Source: an uncultured Alphaproteobacteria bacterium
Lineage (GTDB): Bacteria > Pseudomonadota > Alphaproteobacteria > HIMB59 > GCA-002718135
Direction: 5' to 3'
Length of the DNA: 41,437 nucleotides
Assembly: GCA_902561355.1 (NCBI GenBank)
Contig: CACEPG010000010.1
Span: 1-41,437 of the forward strand
The position numbers and the translations under genes are program-made. Shown piece after piece: positions 1 through 8,432 of the stretch (its first letter is position 1; every line of letters begins with the position of its first letter). The notes below the pieces were generated by a model, which was not told the DNA's origin, searched no databases, and saw only the letters and a program-made list of their open reading frames with translations.

Positions 1-1
1 A

Positions 2-1111
2 TTTGAATTCTACATAGATACTGTTGGAACAACATTTAAAAACAAAAAACAATTGGATATCAATTTTGATACAAGAAGCAAAATAGAAGTAATAAAGGAT
101 TTTCAAAAAAATAATAAAATAATTTATCCTGGCACATATTTTTTTGATTTATATGAAGACTCTTATTTTTCTAATTTAAAAATATATCCGTTTGCTGGTA
201 TATCTAATTCAAAAACTATAAGTTGTAATGAATTAGGTTATTGGCCAGTTATTACAAGAGATAGGTTTGGATTTAGTAATAAATTTGATTTTTATGAACA
301 AGAAATAGATTATTTACTTATTGGAGATTCATTTGCGGAGGGTTGGTGTGTTAATGAAAAAGATAATTTACAAAATATTTTAATTAGAAATAATAAAAAA
401 ACAATAAGTCTTGGAATTTCTGGATCAGGACCATTATTACAGCTAGCAATTTTACAAGAGTACAAATTACTAATTAAACCTAAAAAAATAATTATGATGT
501 ATTATGAAGGTAATGATTTGAAAAATTTATATGATGAAATAAATAATAAAATATTATTAAAATATTTTAATGATATAAATTATCAACAAGGACTGAGTAA
601 TAAACAAAACACCATAGACCTATTTATAAAAAAATTTATTAAAAATAAATATATATATCGTGAAAATAATAGTTCAGACGATTTAACGTATTCAAATACA
701 CTGTATAGAATTATCAAATTATCAAATATTAGATTATTAATAAATTTAGTCTCTTCAAATGATATCAAATCTAAAAATAGCAAAAATAATATCACAATTA
801 TTAATAAGTATGATAAAATTCTAAACAAAATTAAAATAATTTCTAATCAATTAAATTCAGAGTTATATTTTATATATATCCCAGATTGGACCAGAGTAAA
901 GCAAGGAAAATTAAATGATAACAATTTAAATTATAAAAAAAACATAATTGATTTAGTAAATAAAAAAGATATAAAAATTATTGATTTTACAGATAAATTA
1001 AAAAAAATTAAAGATCCACTATCAGTATTCCCTTTTAAAAAACATGGTCATTTTAATAAAGAGGGGTATTTAATTCTAAATGAATATATTAAAGAAATAA
1101 CTACAAAATAA
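2..1111 (+). CDS. SGNH/GDSL-type hydrolase family protein, 5' end outside the window
   Basis: The frame is already open at base 2, so the gene begins upstream; a TTG at 53 is an internal codon, not a convincing start. Seen in the sequence: a block I motif IGDSFAEGW (GDS codons at 323-331) with the presumed serine nucleophile, a GISGSGP stretch, a GND block III motif, and a C-terminal H-F-N-K-E-G-Y that fits the block V catalytic histidine. This is the layout of SGNH hydrolases, which cleave or transfer acyl esters and are often found in surface-polysaccharide clusters, where some deacetylate sugars. No membrane segment is visible in the part present. It is followed after one base by a sugar-type SDR, so it belongs to the glycan block. 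The substrate is unknown; the fold assignment is fairly secure, the role is an inference. Confidence 0.7.
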   Translation, partial: FEFYIDTVGTTFKNKKQLDINFDTRSKIEVIKDFQKNNKIIYPGTYFFDLYEDSYFSNLKIYPFAGISNSKTISCNELGYWPVITRDRFGFSNKFDFYEQEIDYLLIGDSFAEGWCVNEKDNLQNILIRNNKKTISLGISGSGPLLQLAILQEYKLLIKPKKIIMMYYEGNDLKNLYDEINNKILLKYFNDINYQQGLSNKQNTIDLFIKKFIKNKYIYRENNSSDDLTYSNTLYRIIKLSNIRLLINLVSSNDIKSKNSKNNITIINKYDKILNKIKIISNQLNSELYFIYIPDWTRVKQGKLNDNNLNYKKNIIDLVNKKDIKIIDFTDKLKKIKDPLSVFPFKKHGHFNKEGYLILNEYIKEITTK

Positions 1112-1112
1112 A

Positions 1113-1871
1113 ATGAAAAATTTACAAATAGCTGTCACTGGAGCAGGTGGTTTTTTAGGCAATAATATTCACCAAAAATTTATTAAAACCTATAATGTTT
1201 CAAAGATAAAATTAAAAAATAAAAAAGATATTATTGTATTTATTAATAATTTAAAAAAAAAAAAATATAACTTTGTAATAAATTGTGCAGCATCACTTAA
1301 ACCAAGAAATGATTGGGATCACTTCATAAATTCTAGATTACCAAGGATATTTAATTATATAATAAGTAAATATAGTAAAAAAACAAAACTTTATCATATT
1401 AGTACAATAAATATTTTAAATTTAGAATTAAATGATGCCTATACTATAAGTAAGAGAAAAGCAGAGCACTATTTGATAAATACAGAAACTGTAATTATTA
1501 GACCCAATATGATATTATCAAAGAAAAAAGAAGGACCATCTAAAATTTTACATAATTACTTAGAAAAAAAATTACCTTTATATTTTATGCTTAAAAAAGG
1601 AAACTCTTATAAACCTATAAAAATAGATGACTTCATAAATGAATTAGAGATAATAATTAGTAACAATAATAATAATACAATTTATAATATTCAAGGAGAA
1701 AGTATTAAAAATATTTGGGATATTTTTTTTGATATTAATAAAAAATATAAAAAAATAATAATACCAATAAATATATCTTTTATTAAATATTTATTTCCAC
1801 AATTTGTTAAAAGAGCACTAAATAAAAGTAAGCATTTTCAACACTTAAACGAAAATGATATATTTATTTAG
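1113..1871 (+). CDS. NAD-dependent epimerase/dehydratase (extended SDR)
   Basis: The N-terminus has the dinucleotide-binding glycine motif VTGAGGFLG (about residues 8-16), and an active-site Y-T-I-S-K (YxxxK) follows about 130 residues in, with an upstream STIN stretch in the serine position. These are the hallmarks of extended short-chain dehydrogenase/reductases acting on nucleotide-activated sugars. At 252 residues it is shorter than typical members (about 300), mostly at the substrate-binding C-terminal side, so the substrate cannot be named. ATG follows the upstream SGNH gene after one base, suggesting co-transcription. The last eight bases overlap the 3' end of the convergent membrane glycosyltransferase gene. 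Probable role: making or modifying an NDP-sugar for the surface glycan. Confidence 0.72.
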   Translation: MKNLQIAVTGAGGFLGNNIHQKFIKTYNVSKIKLKNKKDIIVFINNLKKKKYNFVINCAASLKPRNDWDHFINSRLPRIFNYIISKYSKKTKLYHISTINILNLELNDAYTISKRKAEHYLINTETVIIRPNMILSKKKEGPSKILHNYLEKKLPLYFMLKKGNSYKPIKIDDFINELEIIISNNNNNTIYNIQGESIKNIWDIFFDINKKYKKIIIPINISFIKYLFPQFVKRALNKSKHFQHLNENDIFI

Positions 1872-3288
1872 TCTTATTTTCTAATAAAAATAATATTATT
1901 AAAATTTCAATTAAAATAGCAGATGGTATAATGTGTCGCGTAGCAGTGTAAAAAGTAAAAGATAAAAAAACACTCTTTAACAGAATGTGTGAAGATGCAA
2001 AATAAATTATAGGTTTAAGTTTATTCATATTTTGATAAAAAGAGTAGTAAATTATATATCCTAGACCAAATAATAAAAACATTCTGTATAAAAAATTAAT
2101 TATCTTAGTTACTAAAACAAAAAAATTATCTTTTAAAAAATTTATTTTATCTAAGAAATCCAAATTAATTAAATAATCATATGTAATATTTGTATTATTA
2201 AAACTTCCCGGAAAACCTAAACTTGTTACTGGATTGAGCCAAAGAGCTATTATTCTTTTAGCTGGAAGCAAAATATAAACATAGAATGAATAATTTTCTC
2301 TATTATATTTAGCTAAATCTTTAAATTTCTGATCTATTTCTTCTGGTATTGGCTTACCGTTATGTTTTTTCAAACTATTTAAAAATTTCAAAATTTCTTT
2401 TTCTTGTTTTTCATTAAAATAAGCCTTCTTACTAATCTTAATTTCATTATAATTTCCATAATCTAAAGGATATAAAGCATTAGCATACATATAATTTGTT
2501 GATGACCATGTTGTAACCCAATCAATATAACCTATTGGTGATGACGGCCCTTCTTCTAAATGCAATCCAATTTGTGTCGGAGGAATTATATCTAAACCCA
2601 CTTTATAATTTCTATATAAATAAGGAGCAACTAATATCGTAGATATTAATGATATTTTAATACTAGTTAATATAAAGTTTTTAAAAGTTAATTTTAAAAA
2701 TAATAATAATGCTATAGGGGCTATAAAAAATACAAAATCATATCGAATATAAAAACCAAAAGTTATTATTAAACCTAAAAGAATTGAATTAATATTTTTA
2801 CCATTAAATAATGGGATTAAAATTGATGTTAATATTAATACTAAAGAGAAATTAATAGACTCAGTTAGTATAGATCTATGCCAACCCATAGTTATAGGAG
2901 AAATAAATAAGATTATTAGAATAATATTTTGTGGTTTAATTTTATAAAACTTTTTTATTTGTAATATTAATAAAAAAATTGAAAACATATGAAAAACTAA
3001 TTGAAATATTCTTATTGGTAAAAAATTTTCACCAAAAAAATAGAATGAATATGCAATTATCAAAGGGTATCCAGGACCTTGATTGCTACCCCAATGAGCT
3101 TTACATTCACCACTTTCAGGAATAGAAAGGGAAATACAAAAGTTGTCTAAAATATTCTTAGCTACTAATTTTATTGTATATGCATCTCCACTTGCACTGG
3201 GATATAAAAATATAAAAATTAAATTTAATGATAAAAAGATAAATGAAAAAAAAATTAAATTTAAATAATATTTATTTATTTTTATCAT
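1864..3288 (-). CDS. multi-pass membrane glycosyltransferase, GT39/ArnT-like
   Basis: The 474-residue product is dominated by hydrophobic segments, with a first transmembrane helix near residues 8-30 and roughly ten in all. After the first helix it has a loop with acidic residues (SGDAYT) and then W-G-S-N-Q-G-P-G-Y-P-L before the next helix, the arrangement of C-type glycosyltransferases that move a sugar from a polyprenyl-phosphate carrier at the outer face of the inner membrane. The start lies 17 bases inside the end of the upstream family 2 glycosyltransferase gene; that enzyme resembles polyprenyl-phosphate sugar synthases, so the pair would make and then use the carrier-bound sugar. This coupling is an inference from context. 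The acceptor (lipid A, glycan or protein) cannot be told. Confidence 0.65.
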   Translation of the reverse strand: MIKINKYYLNLIFFSFIFLSLNLIFIFLYPSASGDAYTIKLVAKNILDNFCISLSIPESGECKAHWGSNQGPGYPLIIAYSFYFFGENFLPIRIFQLVFHMFSIFLLILQIKKFYKIKPQNIILIILFISPITMGWHRSILTESINFSLVLILTSILIPLFNGKNINSILLGLIITFGFYIRYDFVFFIAPIALLLFLKLTFKNFILTSIKISLISTILVAPYLYRNYKVGLDIIPPTQIGLHLEEGPSSPIGYIDWVTTWSSTNYMYANALYPLDYGNYNEIKISKKAYFNEKQEKEILKFLNSLKKHNGKPIPEEIDQKFKDLAKYNRENYSFYVYILLPAKRIIALWLNPVTSLGFPGSFNNTNITYDYLINLDFLDKINFLKDNFFVLVTKIINFLYRMFLLFGLGYIIYYSFYQNMNKLKPIIYFASSHILLKSVFLSFTFYTATRHIIPSAILIEILIILFLLENKTK

Positions 3289-3991
3289 TTAAAAATTTTT
3301 TTAATTGAGTATTTAATGCGTATATAGCCCATCTTGCATAGTGTGGGGTCCATTCTATTAATTTAAATTTACTTTTACCCTTAATTCTTTCTCTAAAATC
3401 ACCAGGAATTTCAATCATTTTAAAATTTTTTCTATGAGCTTTAACAGTATATTCAATTATAAAAGTGAAACCATGTTTTGATTCAAGTTCAAAGTTTTCA
3501 ATCACTTTGCGAGAAAACATTCTAAAACAATAAGTAATGTCTCTAAGAGGGAATCTTAAAATATGAAAACAAACCCAACTACCTAAATAGGCAATTAAAG
3601 CTTTTGAAAACCTTACACCTTGAGATTTGCCACCTTTCATGTATCTGCTTGGTGCAATAATGTCATATCCCCCTTGTCCCAATTTTAACATTTCATCTAT
3701 TCTACTTGAATTATGAAAATCATCAGCATTATATATAAGTACAAATTTACTATTTGAAAAAAAGAGTCCTGTTTTAATAGCCGTCGCTGCCCCCTGCCCT
3801 TTATTTTTTACTAAATTGATTTTTAAATGTTTGCTCTGAAATTTTTTAATTTCAATTAAGGAAGGATCTTCATCGTAATCATAACAAATAAGTATGTTAG
3901 CTTTTGATCTTAAATTATCATTAAGTAAATTTAATGTTTTTAATATATTATCCTGCTCTTGATAGACTGGTATGATTATATCTAGCAACAT
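3272..3991 (-). CDS. family 2 glycosyltransferase, dolichyl/polyprenyl-phosphate sugar synthase-like
   Basis: The product (239 residues) opens with LDIIIPVYQEQDNILKTL, the GT-A start of family 2 enzymes, followed by an acidic YDYDED and a Y-N-A-D-D motif in the metal/nucleotide-binding region. The C-terminal half has F-R-E-R-I-K-G-K-S-K-F, typical of DPM1-like enzymes that load a sugar on polyprenyl phosphate. No C-terminal transmembrane anchor is seen, which matches the short, soluble-type members. It overlaps the downstream GT39-like gene by 17 bases, giving a two-gene unit. A 161-base gap separates it from the dehydrogenase gene upstream; a TATAAA-like element lies just before its start. 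Sugar identity (mannose, glucose or other) is not readable. Confidence 0.75.
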   Translation of the reverse strand: MLLDIIIPVYQEQDNILKTLNLLNDNLRSKANILICYDYDEDPSLIEIKKFQSKHLKINLVKNKGQGAATAIKTGLFFSNSKFVLIYNADDFHNSSRIDEMLKLGQGGYDIIAPSRYMKGGKSQGVRFSKALIAYLGSWVCFHILRFPLRDITYCFRMFSRKVIENFELESKHGFTFIIEYTVKAHRKNFKMIEIPGDFRERIKGKSKFKLIEWTPHYARWAIYALNTQLKKFLNDKNK

Positions 3992-4152
3992 GTAATAATT
4001 TAAATTTTTTTATACCATGCAAATTAAAATAATAATATAGTTCAATATATCATAATTAAAAAATATGATTGGAAATATAAGTTATATTATAATTTATAAA
4101 TGAAAACTATATAAAAGTTATCTTAAATTAATTTAGTAATTCAATGACTTTA

Positions 4153-5472
4153 CTAATAAAAATTTCCAAAAGATTTTATCTTACAATTTAAATTGTCTTT
4201 TATCTTCATAGAATCAAATAGATTCCATACATCATATATAAGGCTATCTTTATTCATCAAATGTGAAAATTTTTTTAAATTAAGTTTTTTAAAGTCATTA
4301 CTATTATTACATATTATAACAACATCTGATTTTAGAAAAGCATATTTATAATCACTACAATATTTTAGATTGTTTTCTAAAATAACCTTCTTTTTCACAA
4401 CTGGATCAAAACAATAATATTTAGAATTTTTTAATTTATTTTTAATTTTTTTAAATATTTCAAGAGTATTAGAGCTTCTAATATCGTCAGTTACTGGAAA
4501 ACCTTTAAATGCAAGTCCAAGAAAAGATATTTTATAATTTACCCTTGAGTTTTTCTTATAAATTAAAAAATTAGTTATATAATCAGCTATCTCATCAACT
4601 ACTTTATCATTTGTTTTTCGACTTAAAATAATAAAATCATTTGATAATTTAAATTTTTTTAAAGATGATGCAAAAATATAAGGATCTTTAGAAAGGCATG
4701 GGCCCCCCACAGGACCAGGCTTAGCTATATTAGTTCTTTTATAAAACTTATTAGCTCCCTCGATTACCTCTTTTGATTGAATGCCAATTTTATCACATAA
4801 TATGCCAATCTGATTAGCAAATGAAAAATTAAAATTTCTATAGAGGTTATCCATCAATTTTATTAACTCAGCAGTTTCTAATGAAGATACAGGTATAGTT
4901 CTTTTTAAAAAAAGTTTAAAAATTTTATTAGTTTCATTTAATCCAAATTTAGTATTTGAAGAAATAATTTGAGGATTTTTTATTAATTCATTTATTGAGT
5001 CTCCCTCAAGAGTTCTTTCAGGACAAAATGAAATATGAAATTGTTTTTTGGATTTATTTAAAACTGGTAACAACAAATCTCTAGTAGTGCCTATATTTAC
5101 TGTTGATCTTAATATAATTAAGTCATCATTATTCAAATTTTTTGAAATTTCTTTAGCTACTCTTAAAAGAGCTCTATTATCAGTTTTTTTAATATTTATT
5201 AATGGGGTTCCAACACAAATGATGTAAACATTTGTTTTCTTATGCTGCTTACTTGATAGTTTGCTAGTAAAAGTTATTTTTTTATTATCTTTAATTTTTT
5301 TATAAAATTTTTGAAGGTTTTTTTCATAAAATGGAATTATGCCTTTTTTTAACTTTTGTATTAAAGTTTCACTTGTATCTACCCCAATAGTTTCTTGATT
5401 GGACTTGGCTAACAATAATAACAAAGGAAAACCAACAAATCCCATACCATATATAGAAATATTTTTTTTCAT
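4153..5472 (-). CDS. nucleotide-sugar dehydrogenase (UDP-glucose/UDP-N-acetylmannosamine dehydrogenase family)
   Basis: It probably performs the NAD-dependent four-electron oxidation of a UDP-sugar to the uronic acid. The 439-residue protein has the N-terminal NAD motif YGMGFVGFP (about residues 8-16), the middle-domain signature with K-L-M-D-N-L-Y-R-N, and the catalytic-cysteine loop GPVGGPCLSKDP near residue 255. The C-terminal domain contains FLGLAFKGFPVTDDIRSS, the usual UDP-binding stretch. Length and all three domains are complete. It lies two bases downstream of an SDR gene in the same direction; a dehydrogenase plus an SDR decarboxylase/epimerase is a common way to make pentoses or uronic acids for O-antigen. 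The exact UDP-sugar is uncertain, because the cysteine loop matches neither the Ugd (GGSCFPKD) nor the WecC form precisely. Confidence 0.82.
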   Translation of the reverse strand: MKKNISIYGMGFVGFPLLLLLAKSNQETIGVDTSETLIQKLKKGIIPFYEKNLQKFYKKIKDNKKITFTSKLSSKQHKKTNVYIICVGTPLINIKKTDNRALLRVAKEISKNLNNDDLIILRSTVNIGTTRDLLLPVLNKSKKQFHISFCPERTLEGDSINELIKNPQIISSNTKFGLNETNKIFKLFLKRTIPVSSLETAELIKLMDNLYRNFNFSFANQIGILCDKIGIQSKEVIEGANKFYKRTNIAKPGPVGGPCLSKDPYIFASSLKKFKLSNDFIILSRKTNDKVVDEIADYITNFLIYKKNSRVNYKISFLGLAFKGFPVTDDIRSSNTLEIFKKIKNKLKNSKYYCFDPVVKKKVILENNLKYCSDYKYAFLKSDVVIICNNSNDFKKLNLKKFSHLMNKDSLIYDVWNLFDSMKIKDNLNCKIKSFGNFY

Positions 5473-5474
5473 TT

Positions 5475-6467
5475 TTACAATAATTCGTTATTTTTTTTTA
5501 TTTTATTATAATTTTTTTTATACCATGAAATAGTTTTATCTAAACCTTTTGATAAACTGAGTTTATTTTTAAACCCTATTTTTTTGATTTTTTTAATGTT
5601 TGGAATCCTTTTTAATATATCGCCTCTGGGTTTAGAGATTTTTTTTAATGAAAAAGAAACATCCATTTTAGATGCAATAATATTTATAAGTTCTATAATT
5701 TTTACTGGTTTATTATTACCTATATTATAAATTCCAGTCTTTCCTTTTTTTAATAACAAGTCTATCGCTCTTAAAAAATCATCTATATAAATAAAGGACC
5801 TTATTTGATTGCCGTCACCTTTAACTATTAAAATATTTTTTTTATTTTGGTTTTGCTTTAGAAATTTTAAAATAAATTCAGGTATAACATGTTTTGTTCC
5901 CATATCAGGACCATAAACATTATGCGGTCTAAATATTATTACATCTTTAATATAAATTGATGCATAGTGAATTGAATAAAGTTCACTAAATATTTTTCCT
6001 CCTGAATAAGAAAATCTTGGATTCATAACATCTGGTATTATAAGAGGTACTTTTTCATCTGTAGGAATAACAATAGGATTATTGTATACTTCAGAACTAG
6101 AAGCAATTAATAATTTTTGTATATTGTTTCTTTTGCATGCTTCTACTACGTTGATTATCCCTTTACTTGATACATCTATTATTTCATCAGGAATTGTATA
6201 AAAATTTTCCGTTCCATTAATTGCCGCTAAATGAATAACAATATCACAATATTTTAAATTTTTTATTAATTGATTTTGATTTTTAATATTTGTTTTGTAA
6301 AATTTAATATTGCCTTTTGTTTCTATAATTTTTTTTGTTTTATTTGATCTTATAAGATTATCAATAATGATGATTTTATTATTTTTTTTTTTACTTAAAT
6401 AATTAGCTAAAGAAAACCCTATAAAACCAGCTCCTCCAGTAATTCCTATTGTTATCATCTTTGCCAT
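5475..6467 (-). CDS. NAD-dependent nucleotide-sugar epimerase/dehydratase (GalE/RmlB/UXS-type SDR)
   Basis: The product shows GITGGAGFIGFSLA at the N-terminus (NAD binding), a serine-rich SSSEVY strand, an active-site Y-S-G-G-K about 155 residues in, and R-P-H-N-V-Y-G-P-D-M, followed by a RSFIYIDDF stretch; these are diagnostic of extended SDRs acting on NDP-sugars. I chose the ATG at 6467. The frame also offers a TTG at 6479 and an ATG at 6458, and no Shine-Dalgarno sequence decides between them. It ends two bases before the nucleotide-sugar dehydrogenase gene, so the two probably form one operon; a UDP-glucuronate decarboxylase or 4-epimerase role would fit that pair but is not proven. Only about 40 bases separate its start from a divergent methyltransferase gene, so the promoters must be compact. 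Confidence 0.78.
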   Translation of the reverse strand: MAKMITIGITGGAGFIGFSLANYLSKKKNNKIIIIDNLIRSNKTKKIIETKGNIKFYKTNIKNQNQLIKNLKYCDIVIHLAAINGTENFYTIPDEIIDVSSKGIINVVEACKRNNIQKLLIASSSEVYNNPIVIPTDEKVPLIIPDVMNPRFSYSGGKIFSELYSIHYASIYIKDVIIFRPHNVYGPDMGTKHVIPEFILKFLKQNQNKKNILIVKGDGNQIRSFIYIDDFLRAIDLLLKKGKTGIYNIGNNKPVKIIELINIIASKMDVSFSLKKISKPRGDILKRIPNIKKIKKIGFKNKLSLSKGLDKTISWYKKNYNKIKKNNELL

Positions 6468-6506
6468 AATATAATACAAATTAATAATATAGATAGTACT
6501 GTTTCA

Positions 6507-7784
6507 ATGAAAAAAGTAAAAGTTAAAAAAATTTCAAAATGCAGGATATGTAATAACGAAATTTTTTTTGAAGTTATAGATTTAGGCAAGCAACCCATTT
6601 CTAATCAATTTATTTCAAAGAATAATCAAGATATAATAATATATGAAGGCGCTCCATTAATATTGATAAAATGTACAAAATGTGGTTTGGTTCAATTACA
6701 TCATACTGTCAAAAATGACCAAATTTATAGAGAATATTGGTATAGATCAGGTATCAACAAAACAATGCAAAAAGCTTTATTAGATATAAAAAATACTGCA
6801 AAAAATAATATAAAACTTAAAAAAGATGATCTCATAGTTGATATTGGATGCAATGATGGAACTCTATTAAATTTTTTTGATAATCAAAAATTTAATCTAA
6901 TAGGTTTTGATCCAGCATTAAATTTATCAAGTAAAAAAGAGAAATTTAAAAGAGTTAAAAATTATTTTAGTTATAAGAATTTCAATAATTTAAAATTAAA
7001 TAAAAAAGCAAAATTAATTACTTCTATAGCTATGTTTTATGATTTAGATAATCCTAATAAATTTGTTACAGACATAGAAAAAGTATTAGATGATGAGGGT
7101 CTATGGATAGTTCAATTTGCAGATTTACATGAAATGTTAATTTCAAATATGTATGATCAAATTATTCATGAACATCTAGAATATTATCATTTAAAGCCAC
7201 TTGAATATTTATTTAAAAAAAATAATCTAAAAATTGTTAAAATTGAAAAAAATAATGTAAATGGAAGTAGCTATCGATTATTTATTAGAAAAAACTCAAA
7301 AAAGTTTAGTCTAGATAAATCAGTCAAAAAGTTTCAAACTATTGAAAAAAATGCTAAATTAGAAAATAAAAAAATATATTCAAAATTCAGAAATCAAATT
7401 CAGAAATCTAAAAAAAATTTAATTATTTTAGTTAATAATATCAATAAAAAAAATAAAATTGTATTTGGTTTGGGAGCATCAACAAAAGGAAATGTTATAT
7501 TAAATTATTGTGGTTTTTCTAGATTAGATATACCTTTTTTAGTTGATAGAAATATTCGAAAAAGAAATTGCAAGGCTATTGGTTCTGAAATTCCAATAAT
7601 TACTGAAGATAAAAGTAAAAAATTAAAACCAGATTATTTTCTTTTACTACCTTATTTTTTCAAAAATGAAATTATTAAAAGAGAAAACATATTTTTAAAA
7701 AATGGAGGAAGGATTATAATTCCTCTTCCTTCACCAAAAGTTATTTATTACAAAAAAAATAAAATCATAGAAGAAATTTTATAA
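6507..7784 (+). CDS. class I SAM-dependent C-methyltransferase with N-terminal zinc domain (TylCIII/NovU type)
   Basis: Three parts are visible. An N-terminal zinc-binding domain carries C-R-I-C (residues 12-15) and C-T-K-C about 45 residues later. The central Rossmann-type methyltransferase has the SAM motif VDIGCNDGTLL near residue 112. The C-terminal domain contains FGLGASTKGNVILNY and a late PLPSP stretch. This order is that of the NDP-hexose C-methyltransferases that make branched deoxysugars; members also occur in O-antigen clusters. At 425 residues it is full length (family about 410). It is the only plus-strand gene between the minus-strand glycan genes and the tRNA, divergently transcribed from the SDR. 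A methyl-branched sugar in the surface glycan is therefore likely, by inference. Confidence 0.8.
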   Translation: MKKVKVKKISKCRICNNEIFFEVIDLGKQPISNQFISKNNQDIIIYEGAPLILIKCTKCGLVQLHHTVKNDQIYREYWYRSGINKTMQKALLDIKNTAKNNIKLKKDDLIVDIGCNDGTLLNFFDNQKFNLIGFDPALNLSSKKEKFKRVKNYFSYKNFNNLKLNKKAKLITSIAMFYDLDNPNKFVTDIEKVLDDEGLWIVQFADLHEMLISNMYDQIIHEHLEYYHLKPLEYLFKKNNLKIVKIEKNNVNGSSYRLFIRKNSKKFSLDKSVKKFQTIEKNAKLENKKIYSKFRNQIQKSKKNLIILVNNINKKNKIVFGLGASTKGNVILNYCGFSRLDIPFLVDRNIRKRNCKAIGSEIPIITEDKSKKLKPDYFLLLPYFFKNEIIKRENIFLKNGGRIIIPLPSPKVIYYKKNKIIEEIL

Positions 7785-7798
7785 AAACTAATTTTAAT

Positions 7799-7875
7799 TG
7801 GTAGCGGAGGAGGGATTTGAACCCCCGACATCACGAATATGAGCCGTGCGCTCTGACCAACTGAGCTACTCCGCC
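7799..7875 (-). tRNA. tRNA-Met (CAT), elongator type
   Basis: The minus strand folds into a full cloverleaf of 77 bases including an encoded CCA (7799-7801). The acceptor stem is GGCGGAG with CTCCGCT (first pair G-U), the D arm GCTC/GAGC, the anticodon stem CACGG/TCGTG with loop CTCATAT giving anticodon CAT, and the T arm GGGGG-TTCAAAT-CCCTC. The G-U first pair is not the unpaired C-A position of initiator tRNA, and the overall sequence resembles alphaproteobacterial elongator tRNA-Met. A lysidine-modified tRNA-Ile2 also carries CAT at DNA level, but its usual acceptor sequence differs. It lies at the border between the glycan block and housekeeping genes. Confidence 0.93.
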
Positions 7876-7888
7876 TTAACCTTTTTCA

Positions 7889-7922
7889 GTATTACCTTTA
7901 AATCACAAAGATTTATTGTCAA
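7889..7922 (-). promoter_or_regulatory. possible promoter of the tRNA-Met gene
   Basis: On the minus strand a perfect TTGACA (7917-7922) stands upstream of TAATAC (7889-7894), which ends 13 bases before the tRNA 5' end, a suitable place for a -10 box. The 22-base spacing is too long for a normal sigma-70 promoter, so either the -35 match is fortuitous or another -10 is used. Confidence 0.3.
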
Positions 7923-7954
7923 TATGCAAGAAATTCTTGAAATGGTTTTTGACT

Positions 7955-8056
7955 TTAGATCAAGTTATTTTTTATATATCTTTCAATTATAATAAATTTG
8001 TTCCCTTTTGCTCCAAATGGAAATTTTTTAATAATTGGTTGAGTATATTGATAATA
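7955..8056 (-). other. unexplained open stretch in the 203-base gap between tRNA-Met and sufA
   Basis: The gap between 7876 and 8078 holds no recognisable gene. On the minus strand a 33-codon open frame without ATG, GTG or TTG near its start reads, in part, KKFPFGAKGNKFIIIERY and ends in TAA. Its use of Gly, Ala and Pro codons looks more coding-like than the surrounding A/T sequence, so it may be the tail of a lost gene; I recognise no family and chance is quite possible. Confidence 0.15.
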
Positions 8057-8078
8057 CTATCCTTAGGTTTTTTTAAAT

Positions 8079-8414
8079 TTAAACATTAAAAGATTCACCA
8101 CAACCACAAGTACTTTTTTCATTTGGATTGTTAAATACAAATCTTGATGATAGTTTATCAGAACTATAATCCATCTCACTACCAATTAAAAACATCGTTG
8201 CTTTAGGTTCAATAAAAATTTTAATCCCATCTTTTTCAATAACTTCATATTTCATAGGATCAATATTTTTTGCATAATTAAGTTTGTATGCATATCCACT
8301 ACAACCAGATTTATCTACATCAACAATTATTCCTTCTACTTTAGTACCTGCATTTAAAATAATTTTTTTAATTTGCTTTACTGCTATATCTGAGACTGTA
8401 ATTATTTCATTCAT
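8079..8414 (-). CDS. sufA: A-type iron-sulfur carrier protein, SufA/ErpA/IscA family
   Basis: This 111-residue protein accepts Fe-S clusters from the SufBCD scaffold and hands them to target proteins. The three conserved cysteines are visible: one in DKSGCSGYAY in the first half, and two in the C-terminal STCGCGESF. The length is normal for the family (about 105-120). It is the last gene of the suf operon, 18 bases after sufT, in the same direction. A-type carriers are hard to tell apart by sequence; the position in the operon favours SufA, but the protein may also serve ErpA-like roles if the genome has only one. Confidence 0.88.
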   Translation of the reverse strand: MNEIITVSDIAVKQIKKIILNAGTKVEGIIVDVDKSGCSGYAYKLNYAKNIDPMKYEVIEKDGIKIFIEPKATMFLIGSEMDYSSDKLSSRFVFNNPNEKSTCGCGESFNV

Positions 8415-8432
8415 ATTTATGTTATAAATTAA

